A stretch of DNA of 64,000 nt from Pseudoxanthomonas sp. z9. GTDB lineage: Bacteria > Pseudomonadota > Gammaproteobacteria > Xanthomonadales > Xanthomonadaceae. Position numbers and translations under genes: made by a program. Below the pieces are notes generated by a model. It saw only the letters and a list, made by a program, of their open reading frames with translations. It searched no databases and was not told the DNA's origin. This document shows positions 1 to 10,703 of this stretch, piece after piece. Where the stretch lies: NCBI RefSeq assembly GCF_006542425.1, contig NZ_VFID01000003.1, forward strand, positions 248,001 through 312,000. The letters run 5' to 3'. Position 1 is the first letter of the stretch. Each line of letters begins with the position of its first letter.

Positions 1-301
1 TCTGTTGGCCCTGGCTGGCGGCCAGATTGATCCGCAGCGCCTGGTCGGTGGCCTGCGCCTCTTCCTGGCTGATCAGCGGCTTGCCACCATCCATCGCGTT
101 CTTCATGGCGCGCTCGAACGCGGCCAGGTCGATGAACTTCGCAATCGGTTCGAACGATTGACCCAGATCCAGGCCGACCGAGTAGCTGACCTTTTCGCGC
201 TCATTCGCCAGCGCGGTTTTTTCCTGTGCAGACACGCTGCCTCCCAGCATCGAAAAAGTGATTGCCACAACCGCGGCAAAACCGCGCACCGACCGCTTCA
301 T
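1..301 (-). CDS. FKBP-type peptidyl-prolyl isomerase, N-terminal part (cut by window edge)
   Basis: Reading the minus strand from an ATG at 301 gives a secretion signal (MKRSVRGFAAVVAITFSMLG, cleavage near VSA-QE) and then the start of the FKBP-type amino-terminal dimerisation domain (KVSYSVGLDLGQSF, later AFERAMKNAMDGGKPLIS). This arrangement is known from Mip/FkpA-like periplasmic proline isomerases that assist folding of envelope proteins. The catalytic FKBP domain would lie to the left of position 1 and is not visible. A GGAG-containing ribosome binding site precedes the ATG. The gene lies 79 bases downstream of the glutathione peroxidase gene on the same strand and may be cotranscribed with it. 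The family call is firm; which paralogue it is cannot be decided. Confidence 0.85.
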   Translation of the reverse strand, partial: MKRSVRGFAAVVAITFSMLGGSVSAQEKTALANEREKVSYSVGLDLGQSFEPIAKFIDLAAFERAMKNAMDGGKPLISQEEAQATDQALRINLAASQGQQ

Positions 302-380
302 CCCTCGACTCCTCGCAACTTGCCGCGATGGCGGCACCAATCCCGCATTGTCGCACGCAAGCTGCGGCCGCGTGCAGGGT

Positions 381-938
381 TCAACGCTGCGCCGCCTTCA
401 GTTCGCGCTCGATGGCGGCCACCAGCGCCGGGTCGTCCGGCTTGATCCTGCTGGGGAAATTCGCCACCACCCGGCCATCGCGCGCGACCAGGTACTTGTG
501 GAAATTCCAGCCCGGCGCGACGCCGGTGGCCTGGGTGAGCGAGCGATACAGTGGCGTGGTTTCCGGGCCGATCACGTGGACCTTCTCGAACATCGGGAAC
601 TTGACCCCGTAGGTCAATGTGCAGAACTCTTGGATCTGCTGTTCGCTGCCCGGTTCCTGGCCCTTGAAATCGTTGGACGGAAATCCGAGTACCGCGAATC
701 CGCGCCCGGCGTACTTCCGGTGCAGCGCTTCCAGTCCCTCGTATTGCGGAGTGAAGCCGCATTTGCTGGCCGTATTGACGATCAGCAGGACCTGGCCGGC
801 GTACTTCTCGTTCAGCTTGACCGGCGCCTTGCCGGCCAGCGGCCGGTAGCTGACATCCAGCAATCCGGCGGCCCAGACGCTCCCCGCCGCCACCAGTGCG
901 GCAACGAAAGCCATGTTTTTCAGCCACTTGCGCTTCAT
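381..938 (-). CDS. Glutathione peroxidase, periplasmic, cysteine type
   Basis: A 185-residue glutathione peroxidase family protein that reduces hydroperoxides with thiol donors. The peroxidatic residue is Cys60 in NTASKCGFTPQY; the later QEPGS and WNFHKYLV blocks are the other family signatures. The frame stays open further upstream, but the ATG at 938 has an AGGAA ribosome binding site and opens a hydrophobic signal sequence (MAFVAALVAAGSVWA), so the product is probably exported, unlike cytoplasmic BtuE. It reads away from the YtrA-type operon, with about 135 bases between the two starts. Cysteine rather than selenocysteine at the active site is usual for bacteria. Confidence 0.9.
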   Translation of the reverse strand: MKRKWLKNMAFVAALVAAGSVWAAGLLDVSYRPLAGKAPVKLNEKYAGQVLLIVNTASKCGFTPQYEGLEALHRKYAGRGFAVLGFPSNDFKGQEPGSEQQIQEFCTLTYGVKFPMFEKVHVIGPETTPLYRSLTQATGVAPGWNFHKYLVARDGRVVANFPSRIKPDDPALVAAIERELKAAQR

Positions 939-1006
939 TTCGGGTTCCTGCCGGTCGGGGCCGACAAGTATGCCTTCAGTTGGGTTACGAAACGGCACCC
1001 GGGCAG

Positions 1007-1048
1007 TTGACGGCCTGTGTTCTGGTGTTATAGTTACATACAACACCA
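1007..1048 (+). promoter_or_regulatory. Promoter and overlapping palindromic operator of the YtrA-type operon
   Basis: A -35 TTGACG (1007-1012) and a -10 TATAGT (1029-1034) are separated by 16 bases. Across the -10 lies a perfect 7-base inverted repeat, TGGTGTT at 1023-1029 and AACACCA at 1042-1048, with 12 bases between. It contains GGTG-N16-CACC, which, from memory, matches the motif described for YtrA-type GntR regulators in Xanthomonas. A repressor bound here would block the promoter, so autoregulation by the regulator encoded at 1332-1694 is the natural inference. Confidence 0.75.
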
Positions 1049-1073
1049 CTCACCCAATGAAGGGGGAGACGCA

Positions 1074-1328
1074 ATGAAACCGAAACTGCTCAATACGCTG
1101 TCCGGCCTGGCGGCCAGTGGCGCCCTCCTGACCCTGGGTCTGCTGATGGGCACCACCGAGACCCGCCAGCGGAATGCCATGGAAGGCAGTCCTCTGGCCG
1201 GCGTCGATTCCACCATCGAAGCCGCGGCCGCCGCCGAGGAAGCGCAGGTCCACCCGCGCCGCCGCGCCCGCGCCACGCTGTCGATGCCCTATTTCTCATT
1301 CGCGCAGTCGCTGCGCCCACGGGGTTGA
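1074..1328 (+). CDS. Small single-pass membrane protein, first gene of the YtrA-type operon
   Basis: An 84-residue protein with one hydrophobic segment (about residues 8-26, LSGLAASGALLTLGLLMG), an alanine-rich acidic stretch and a basic tail with RRRARA. The ATG at 1074 is preceded by a good purine-rich ribosome binding site (AGGGGGAGA). Its stop is three bases before the regulator start, so it is clearly part of the operon and is the first gene after the operator. I do not recognise a named family. Its place suggests a small envelope-stress or transporter-associated membrane peptide, which is inference only. Confidence 0.7.
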   Translation: MKPKLLNTLSGLAASGALLTLGLLMGTTETRQRNAMEGSPLAGVDSTIEAAAAAEEAQVHPRRRARATLSMPYFSFAQSLRPRG

Positions 1329-1331
1329 GCC

Positions 1332-1694
1332 ATGGTCAACATCCAGTGGAGCGACGGTGCTCCCATCTACCGCCAACTGAAGGACCGGGTGATCGCCATG
1401 ATGCTAGACGGAGTTCTGAAACCGGGTGACGCCCTCCCCTCCGTCCGCCAGGTGGCGGCCGAGTACCAGCTCAATCCGATCACCGTCTCGCGCGCCTACC
1501 AGGAACTGGCCGACGAGGCGCTGGTCGAGAAGCGCCGCGGGCTGGGCATGTTCGTCACCGACGAGGCTTCCAGGAAGTTGCTCAAGAGCGAACGCGAGCG
1601 CTTCCTGCACGACGAATGGCCGGCCGTGGCCCAGCGCATCGAACGCCTGGGGCTGTCGATCGAGGAACTGCTGCAAGCCAAGGGGAACAAGTGA
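1332..1694 (+). CDS. GntR-family transcriptional regulator, YtrA subfamily
   Basis: A 120-residue protein made of an N-terminal winged helix-turn-helix (IYRQLKDRVIAMMLDG, then LPSVRQVAAEYQLNPITVSRAY) and a short helical C-terminus instead of a large effector domain. That length and architecture define the YtrA subgroup, whose members usually repress adjacent ABC transporter genes in response to envelope-active compounds. The stop overlaps the ATG of the ATPase gene (ATGA at 1691-1696 region), so the two are translationally coupled. The palindrome at 1023-1048 is the likely target. The inducing signal cannot be read from sequence. Confidence 0.9.
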   Translation: MVNIQWSDGAPIYRQLKDRVIAMMLDGVLKPGDALPSVRQVAAEYQLNPITVSRAYQELADEALVEKRRGLGMFVTDEASRKLLKSERERFLHDEWPAVAQRIERLGLSIEELLQAKGNK

Positions 1695-2569
1695 TGAGCG
1701 CCGTGATTTCCAATACCGTGGTGACCGCCCAGGGCCTGCGCAAGGCCTACCGGAGCAAGCTGGCGCTGGACAACACCAGCTTCCAGATCGAGGCCGGCAA
1801 GATCATCGGCCTGATTGGCCCCAACGGCGCCGGCAAGACCACCGCGCTGAAGGCCATCCTCGGGCTGACCCCGTTCGAGGGGGACCTGAAGGTACTGGGC
1901 CTGGATCCGCGCAAGCAGCGTGGCCAGTTGATGAACGACGTGTGCTTCATCGCCGACGTGGCGGTGCTGCCGCGCTGGATGCGGGTCCGGGAAGCCATCG
2001 ACTTCGTGGCCGGCGTGCATCCCCGCTTCGACCGCGCCAAGTGCGAGCGTTTCCTGGCCAACACCCAACTGCGCCCGGACCTGCGGGTCCGCGAGATGTC
2101 CAAGGGCATGATCGTGCAGTTGCACCTGGCCCTGGTGATGGCGATCGACGCCCGCCTGCTGGTGCTGGACGAGCCGACCCTGGGCCTGGACATCCTCTAT
2201 CGCAAGCAGTTCTACCAGCGCCTGCTGGAAGACTACTTCGACGAGCAGAAAACCATCATCGTCACCACCCACCAGGTCGAGGAAATCGAACACATCCTCA
2301 CCGACGTGATGTTCATCCGCGATGGCCGGATCGTGCTGACCGCGCAGATGGACGAGGTGGCCGAGCGATACACCGAGCTGCTGGTCTCCTCCGACAAGGT
2401 CGAACAGGCGCGCGCCCTGAACCCCATCGACGAACGCGGACTGCCATTCGGCAAGAGCGTCCTGCTGTATGACGGCATCGACCGCGGCCGGCTCGCCGAA
2501 CTGGGCGAAACCCGCAATCCCGGCCTGGCCGATCTGTTCGTCGCCATCATGAAAGGAACCTACGCATGA
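1694..2569 (+). CDS. ABC transporter ATP-binding protein of the YtrA-type operon
   Basis: A 291-residue ABC ATPase. Walker A is GPNGAGKTT (42-50), Walker B is LLVLDEPTLGLD, and the H-loop is in VTTHQVEEIEH. The signature loop reads MSKGM where LSGGQ is usual, a variation seen in ABC-2-type exporters. The C-terminal 80 residues form the extension found in YtrB/CcmA-like ATPases. The start overlaps the regulator stop and the stop overlaps the permease start (ATGA at 2566), so regulator, ATPase and permease form one translationally coupled unit. It most likely powers the permease encoded next; the cargo is unknown. Confidence 0.9.
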   Translation: MSAVISNTVVTAQGLRKAYRSKLALDNTSFQIEAGKIIGLIGPNGAGKTTALKAILGLTPFEGDLKVLGLDPRKQRGQLMNDVCFIADVAVLPRWMRVREAIDFVAGVHPRFDRAKCERFLANTQLRPDLRVREMSKGMIVQLHLALVMAIDARLLVLDEPTLGLDILYRKQFYQRLLEDYFDEQKTIIVTTHQVEEIEHILTDVMFIRDGRIVLTAQMDEVAERYTELLVSSDKVEQARALNPIDERGLPFGKSVLLYDGIDRGRLAELGETRNPGLADLFVAIMKGTYA

Positions 2570-3561
2570 ACACCGCCACCACTGTGCATGCCACCAAGGG
2601 CTCCGCCTTCAAGTGGCTGTTGAAACGGGAGTTCTGGGAAAACCGCGGCGGTTTCCTGTGGGCACCGGTGATCACCGGCGCCATCATCACCGTGCTGTCC
2701 TTCATCGCCGCCCTGATCGGGGTCATCAAGTTCTTCCAGGTGAAGAACGACATGGACTTCAACATGAACGTGGACGGCGACATGCTGGAGCACGTCCGCC
2801 AGATCGGCCAGGTCGGCGACGGCATCCTGATGGGCGGCATGGGCCTGACCCAGATCGTGCTGGCGTTCGTGGTGTTCTTCTACGCCCTGGGCACCCTGCA
2901 CGACGATCGCCGTGACCGCAGCATCCTGTTCTGGAAGTCGCTGCCCGTCACCGATACCCAGATGGTGCTGTCGAAGGCGACGTGGGCCCTGTTCCTGGGA
3001 CCGCTGCTGGCCATCGGCATCGGCGTGCTGGTCGGCGTGGCACTGTGGATCATCGCCGCCAGCGCGATGGGCATCATGGGCGTGCCGGGCGGCTGGGCGA
3101 TGTTCACCCACTCGCATCCGCTGAGCATCATCGCCAACGTGCTGTCGACCCTGCCGATCTACCTGTTCTGGGCGCTGCCCGCGGTGGGCTGGCTGATGTT
3201 CTGCTCGGCCTGGGCGCGCAGCAAGCCGTTCCTGTGGGCGGTGCTGATTCCGGTGCTGGCCTGCGTGATCATCAGCATGCTGGGCATCCTGGGCATCGAG
3301 ATCCCCTACGGTCCGCTGTGGTACACCGTGGTCTATCGCGGCCTGCTGAGCGTGGTGCCGGGAACCTGGTCGCCGCTGAACCTGAGCGATGACCAATTGG
3401 CCGGCCAGCACATCAACGCGCCCGACGACCTGGTGCGGATGATGAACCTGGGCAACAACTGGCAGGTTTTCGGCACCGCCGACCTGTGGATTGGCGCGGT
3501 CATCGGTGCCGGCCTGATTGCCGCCGCCATCTATCTGCGCCGCTGGCGCGACAGCGAATGA
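2566..3561 (+). CDS. ABC-2 type transporter permease
   Basis: A 331-residue integral membrane protein starting in a 4-base overlap with the ATPase gene. It shows about six strongly hydrophobic segments, for example FLWAPVITGAIITVLSFIAALIGVI near the N-terminus, then IVLAFVVFFYALGTL, and a last one close to the C-terminus (WIGAVIGAGLIAAAIYL). A soluble loop follows the first segment. The RDRSILFWKSLPVTD motif after the second hydrophobic segment is typical of ABC-2 permeases related to NatB and YtrC/D. It is the membrane partner of the preceding ATPase in the inner membrane. Substrate unknown; envelope or antimicrobial export is suggested by the YtrA link only. Confidence 0.85.
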   Translation: MNTATTVHATKGSAFKWLLKREFWENRGGFLWAPVITGAIITVLSFIAALIGVIKFFQVKNDMDFNMNVDGDMLEHVRQIGQVGDGILMGGMGLTQIVLAFVVFFYALGTLHDDRRDRSILFWKSLPVTDTQMVLSKATWALFLGPLLAIGIGVLVGVALWIIAASAMGIMGVPGGWAMFTHSHPLSIIANVLSTLPIYLFWALPAVGWLMFCSAWARSKPFLWAVLIPVLACVIISMLGILGIEIPYGPLWYTVVYRGLLSVVPGTWSPLNLSDDQLAGQHINAPDDLVRMMNLGNNWQVFGTADLWIGAVIGAGLIAAAIYLRRWRDSE

Positions 3562-3632
3562 TCCGGCCCGGGCGGCGGCACCCCGCCGCCGCCCACCCCG
3601 CCGACCACCCGCATTACGCACGGAGGATTCCC

Positions 3633-4475
3633 ATGCATCGCGTTTTCATGTCGCTGCCCGTCCTGGCCCTCGCCCTCGCCATCGCGGCTCCGGCAACGGC
3701 CGCCGAAGACAATTGCAAGCACACCGAACCTCGCCAACTGGACCTGGACATAGGCAACGCCAAGGCCGTGGTGTTCGACGTGGCCTCGCATGACCTGAAA
3801 CTGGTGGCACGCTCCGGCAACCATCATGGGCTGCGGGGTCGTGCCTGCGCTTCCGACGCCAAACTGCTGCCGCAGTTGTCCGTCACCCAGCGCCGCGAGG
3901 GCGACAAGCTGGTGGTGCTCCTGCGGCGCGAAGGCCGGCGCCAGGGCATCTTTTTCAGCAAGAACTACGCCTACCTGGAACTCGACGGCAGCGTGCCCGA
4001 CAACATGCCGGTCCAGCTCAAGGTCGGGTCGGGCGACGCGGAGATACGCGGGGCCGCCATCGTCAGCGCCGACGTCGGCTCCGGCGACGCGGTGATCCGC
4101 GAAACCCGCGGGCTGGTCGCCTTTGATGTCGGATCCGGCGATGTCGAAGTCGATGGCGCCGGTTCGTTGAAGGGCATCAGCATCGGCTCCGGCGATGCAC
4201 AGGCGCGCCATGTCCGCGGGCCGGTCAGCATCGGCACCATCGGTTCGGGCGATTTCGACCTCGAGGATGGCCAGGGCAGCGTCGAGATCGAATCCATCGG
4301 TTCCGGCGACGCCGAGCTGTCCCGCATCGGCGGTGACGTTGTGGTTGGCAGCGTCGGTTCCGGCAACGTCGGCGTACGCGAAGTACGCGGCGGCCTGACC
4401 GTGCGCTCCGTCGGCAGCGGCTCGGTCGATCATTCCGGCGTCGCCGGCACTGTTTCCATTCCCCGTCGCGATTGA
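3633..4475 (+). CDS. Periplasmic GSGD-repeat (DUF4097/DUF2807-like) protein
   Basis: A 280-residue protein with a cleavable signal peptide (MHRVFMSLPVLALALAIAAPATA). From about residue 131 to 270 it carries eight copies of an 18-22 residue unit, each with GSGDA or a close variant (GSGDV, GSGDF, GSGNV, GSGSV). This pattern is expected of a right-handed parallel beta-helix like the head-domain proteins of the DUF2807/DUF4097 group. The ATG at 3633 follows a GGAGG ribosome binding site. It lies 71 bases after the permease and is probably in the same operon, which suggests an envelope role. Binding partner or ligand is unknown. Confidence 0.75.
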   Translation: MHRVFMSLPVLALALAIAAPATAAEDNCKHTEPRQLDLDIGNAKAVVFDVASHDLKLVARSGNHHGLRGRACASDAKLLPQLSVTQRREGDKLVVLLRREGRRQGIFFSKNYAYLELDGSVPDNMPVQLKVGSGDAEIRGAAIVSADVGSGDAVIRETRGLVAFDVGSGDVEVDGAGSLKGISIGSGDAQARHVRGPVSIGTIGSGDFDLEDGQGSVEIESIGSGDAELSRIGGDVVVGSVGSGNVGVREVRGGLTVRSVGSGSVDHSGVAGTVSIPRRD

Positions 4476-4486
4476 GGAATCCCGCC

Positions 4487-5026
4487 ATGCGTACCCCGTC
4501 CCTTTCCACCAGCCTGGGCGTCGGCCTGGTCCTGGCCCTCTCGCTGGCCGCCTGCAAGCCCCAGACCAGCATCGACAATGGCAACGGCAAGATCGCGCGC
4601 TTCGGCGACGGCGAACTCACCATCAACGCCGATGGCTATCCCAAGGCCAAAATCGGCGCCAACGGCGACCTGGTCATCGACGGCAAGGCGGTGGCGCTGA
4701 CCCCGGACCAGCGCAAGCTGGTCTCGGCCTACTACGGCGAACTGGAAGGCATCACCCAGGCCGGCATCGCGGTCGGCAAGCAGGGCGCCAAGATGGCCGG
4801 CAAGGCGGTCAGCGCGGCGATCAGCGGTGTGATCAGCGGCAACACCGACGACATCGACGCGCGGATGGATGCCGAGGCCAAGAAAATTGAGGCCGAGGCG
4901 AACAAGATCTGCACCCGCCTGACCGGACTGCGCACCGCCCAGGATGCACTGGCGGCGCAGGTGCCGGCATTCCGTCCCTACGCCAACCTGGATCAGCAAG
5001 ACATCGACGACTGCGGCAAGGACTGA
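4487..5026 (+). CDS. YggN/DUF2884-like lipoprotein
   Basis: A 179-residue predicted lipoprotein: a signal sequence ends in the lipobox LAAC, giving a mature protein starting at Cys24 (CKPQTSI). The following part (INADGYPKAKIGANGDLVIDGKAVALTPDQRKLV in sense, with YYGEL and an Ala/Gly-rich helix) resembles the poorly characterised YggN family. The C-terminal half is an amphipathic helix rich in Ala, Glu and Lys. It follows the GSGD-repeat gene by 11 bases, so the two are very likely cotranscribed. An in-frame TTG lies slightly upstream, but the ATG at 4487 puts the signal peptide at the N-terminus. No function is known. Confidence 0.7.
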   Translation: MRTPSLSTSLGVGLVLALSLAACKPQTSIDNGNGKIARFGDGELTINADGYPKAKIGANGDLVIDGKAVALTPDQRKLVSAYYGELEGITQAGIAVGKQGAKMAGKAVSAAISGVISGNTDDIDARMDAEAKKIEAEANKICTRLTGLRTAQDALAAQVPAFRPYANLDQQDIDDCGKD

Positions 5027-5106
5027 TCCCCCCCAGGACCAGTCATTTTCCCGCCGCGGCAAGGGGTTTGCCGCGGCGGTTCCACGACAAGACGCGAGGC
5101 CGAACC

Positions 5107-6378
5107 ATGAAAGGGATGTGGTCGATGTTGTTGTGCCTGTGTGCCGTCGCTGCCCCCGTTGCGGGCGTGGCCGCGGAAACCGCCCCCGACCCGGTGGAAA
5201 CCCTGATGCGGGAGGCGCGCGTGACCGGTCTCGCGCTTGCCGTGGTCCATGACGGCAAGGTGACCGAGCTGAAGGCCTACGGTCTGCGCGACGTCGAACG
5301 GAACCTGCCGCTGACGCCCGATACCACGATGTACGCGGCCTCGCTCACCAAGGGAGCGTTCGCCTATGCGGTGATGGGCCTGGTGCAGGACGGCAGGCTG
5401 GACTTGGATCGCCCGATCGCCGAATACCTGCCCCGTCCGCTGCCCGAATACGAGAAGTACGCGGATCTGGCCGGCGACGAACGCTGGCGCCTGCTGACCG
5501 CGCGGATGCTGCTGGCGCATACGGCCGGCTTCCCCAATTTCCGCTTCTTCACCCCGCAGGGCTACGACGAACACGCGAAGCTGGCCTTCGCGTTCGACCC
5601 TGGCAGCCGCTTTGCCTACTCCGGGGAGGGCATCAACCTGCTGCAGTTCGTGATCGAACATGGCCTGGGCGTCGATGTCGGCACGCTGATGCAGGAACGG
5701 GTATTCGATCGCTTCGGCATGCACGCAAGCGGCATGACCTGGCGCGGCGCGTTCGCCGCCGAATTGGCGCAGGGCTACGACGAGGCCGGAGAATCCCTCG
5801 GCCACAAGCAGCGCGGCGCGGTGCGGGCCGCCGGTTCGATGGATACCACCTTGCGCGATTTCGCGGCGTTCCTGGCCGGCCTGTCGCGCAACGCGGGGCT
5901 GGACGCCGGGACGCGCGGCGAATTGTTCGGCGCACAGGTGCGCATCGACTCGATCCAGCAGTTCCCCACCCTGTCCACCGAGACCACCACCGACAACGCG
6001 GCGATCGAACTGGCCTACGGGCTTGGCTGGAGCGTGTACCGGACGCCGGAGGGCCGTGCCTTCTTCAAGGGCGGCCACGACGACGGCACCCGCAACATCG
6101 CGGTGTGCGTGCGCGACGGGCGTGACTGCCTGTTGCTGATGAGCAACAGCTCCAATGCCGACAGCATTTTCCCCTATCTCATCGAGTACAAGCTGGGACC
6201 GGTCTGCTTTCCCTGGTACTGGCAAGGCTACCTGCCCTACGACCATCCGGAACTGCGTGCGCCGGATGCCAATGCGCAACCGCACCCTCCCTGCACCGGC
6301 TGGCCGCTGCCCGCCAAGGTCGCGCCGGCTGATCTTCCGTCCGCGCCTGGTCACACCCGCACTTCCCGCGCGTCCTGA
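5107..6378 (+). CDS. Serine hydrolase of the beta-lactamase/penicillin-binding fold
   Basis: A 423-residue exported protein with a signal peptide (MKGMWSMLLCLCAVAAPVAG). The serine-lysine catalytic pair is seen as SLTK (Ser79-Lys82), the second motif as YSG (Tyr171) and the third as GGHDDG near residue 323. These are the three motifs of class C beta-lactamase-like esterases and D-amino-acid peptidases. The C-terminal 60 residues, rich in Pro and with PVCFPWYWQGYLPYDHPEL, are not part of the core fold. A start about 39 bases further upstream is possible, but the ATG at 5107 fits the signal peptide. Substrate cannot be predicted. Confidence 0.8.
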   Translation: MKGMWSMLLCLCAVAAPVAGVAAETAPDPVETLMREARVTGLALAVVHDGKVTELKAYGLRDVERNLPLTPDTTMYAASLTKGAFAYAVMGLVQDGRLDLDRPIAEYLPRPLPEYEKYADLAGDERWRLLTARMLLAHTAGFPNFRFFTPQGYDEHAKLAFAFDPGSRFAYSGEGINLLQFVIEHGLGVDVGTLMQERVFDRFGMHASGMTWRGAFAAELAQGYDEAGESLGHKQRGAVRAAGSMDTTLRDFAAFLAGLSRNAGLDAGTRGELFGAQVRIDSIQQFPTLSTETTTDNAAIELAYGLGWSVYRTPEGRAFFKGGHDDGTRNIAVCVRDGRDCLLLMSNSSNADSIFPYLIEYKLGPVCFPWYWQGYLPYDHPELRAPDANAQPHPPCTGWPLPAKVAPADLPSAPGHTRTSRAS

Positions 6379-6416
6379 TCCCCGGACGCATCCCGCGCCG
6401 CCCTCCAGGACATCCC

Positions 6417-7262
6417 ATGAAACGCCGACTTTCGCTGCTGCTTTCCCTGCTCGTGCCCGGTTTCGCGATCGCGGGCGAGCCCATCGATTTCCACTACACC
6501 AACCCGCAGGTACTGGCCGCCACCGATGCCCGGGCCGCCGGCGAGGCATGGTTCGCCCGCTGCGCGGCCGGTGGCCAGTTCGCGGATCTGGCTCGTGGCT
6601 ACGCGCCGGACCCGCGCCTCACCCGCGAACAGCGCGAGGCCGCCGAAAAGGACTTCGATCGCGCCCGTTTCGAGAAAATCGCCCAATCCACCTATGACCG
6701 CGTGGTCGCCGATCTGCCGCAAGGGCGGCTGACCCTGTGCGTGGATTTCACCGCGCCCGATGACGCGTTCAGTCGCGATCGCATGCAGGGCGTGATCGCG
6801 CTGACCGCCGGCAGCGGCAGGATCGTGGTCAAGCTGCATCCGCAGGCCGACTGGGCGAAGCTGCTGCCGTACGTGCTCGCGCACGAGCTCCATCACAGCT
6901 ACTGGGCGCAGGAACAGTTCCATCCGGATGCCGCGTTCACCCTCGCCGACTATCTGGTATTCGAAGGCCGCGCCGACTACTACGCCAACCAGGTGTTCGG
7001 CGCGCACCCGGCCCCGTGGATCCACGCCCTGGACGATACCCAGTACACCGCGACCCTGGCCGCGTTCCGCCCCAACCTGGGAGAGACCTCGCCGCAGGTA
7101 TTGATGGGCGCCATGTTCGGCAATCCGCAGGCCGGCATCCCGATGTGGGCGGGCTACACGGTGGGCTACCGCCTCGTCGCCGCGCGCCTGGACGGCAAAC
7201 CGCACGACTGGGCGGCCATCACCGCGATGAAGGCCGCCGAGTTCATGCCCGCGGCCGAATGA
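6417..7262 (+). CDS. Predicted zinc-dependent protease, DUF2268-like
   Basis: A 281-residue exported protein (signal MKRRLSLLLSLLVPGFAIAG). It has the zincin motif HELHH at residues 156-160 (His156, Glu157, His160), and a third acidic or histidine ligand probably lies in the VFEGRADYYANQVFG block about 20 residues on, as in the DUF2268 family of predicted Zn proteases. The C-terminus contains a glycine-rich segment, GAMFGNPQAGIPMWAGYTVGYRL, which matches the family's second conserved block. It starts 38 bases after the serine hydrolase gene and may share its transcript. The physiological substrate is unknown. Confidence 0.75.
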   Translation: MKRRLSLLLSLLVPGFAIAGEPIDFHYTNPQVLAATDARAAGEAWFARCAAGGQFADLARGYAPDPRLTREQREAAEKDFDRARFEKIAQSTYDRVVADLPQGRLTLCVDFTAPDDAFSRDRMQGVIALTAGSGRIVVKLHPQADWAKLLPYVLAHELHHSYWAQEQFHPDAAFTLADYLVFEGRADYYANQVFGAHPAPWIHALDDTQYTATLAAFRPNLGETSPQVLMGAMFGNPQAGIPMWAGYTVGYRLVAARLDGKPHDWAAITAMKAAEFMPAAE

Positions 7263-7308
7263 TCAAGCCGAATCATCCAGCCAGTTGACGCCGCTGCGGG
7301 AGGGGGGT

Positions 7309-8754
<1,446 letters not shown>

Positions 8755-8861
8755 CAGCGCCTCCTGTGGGGATGATCTACGGCTGGCGCCGGGTGGTGGA
8801 ACCGGCTGCTTGCGAGGGCCGCCAGCATACGCCAGGCCGGCCGGAGGCCGTCTCGCGGTAA

Positions 8862-10262
<1,401 letters not shown>

Positions 10263-10304
10263 CACCGCCCGGATTCCGCACGCCGACGCCGCAGGACCGC
10301 TCCC

Positions 10305-10703
10305 ATGCAACTGCTGATCAACCTCGACGTGCCGGATCTGCAAGCCGCCGAAGCGCTGTACCGGCAAGCATTCGGCCTGACCACCGGACGCCGCTTCGGC
10401 GACGACGTGGTGGAACTGCTGGGCGCGCAGGCGCCCATCTATCTGCTGCGCGCCACCGCCGGCAGCGAGGGCGCGCCCGGTTCACTCCGCCACTACGATC
10501 GCCATTGGACGCCGGTGCACCTGGACGTGGTGGTCGAGGATCTGGACACGGCGCTGGCCGCCGCCGTCGAGGCCGGCCTCCACCCTGAAACCCCCATCCG
10601 CGAAGCCCGCTGGGGCCGCATCGTGCGCCTGGCCGACCCCTTCGGCCACGGCTGGTGCCTGCTGCAGTTCGTTGGCCGCGGTTACGACGAGATCGCCACA
10701 TGA
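10305..10703 (+). CDS. VOC-superfamily (glyoxalase/bleomycin-resistance-like) protein
   Basis: A 132-residue protein with two beta-alpha-beta-beta-beta modules of the vicinal oxygen chelate fold: the first starts [23 protein letters not shown], the second [24 protein letters not shown], ending in the typical [18 protein letters not shown]. Metal ligand candidates include His in the PVHLDV strand and Glu in the first module, but the active site is not obvious. Such small VOC proteins range from isomerases to drug-binding proteins, so no substrate is given. The stop overlaps the metallo-beta-lactamase ATG (ATGA at 10700), which makes translation of the two genes coupled. Confidence 0.8.
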   Translation: MQLLINLDVPDLQAAEALYRQAFGLTTGRRFGDDVVELLGAQAPIYLLRATAGSEGAPGSLRHYDRHWTPVHLDVVVEDLDTALAAAVEAGLHPETPIREARWGRIVRLADPFGHGWCLLQFVGRGYDEIAT

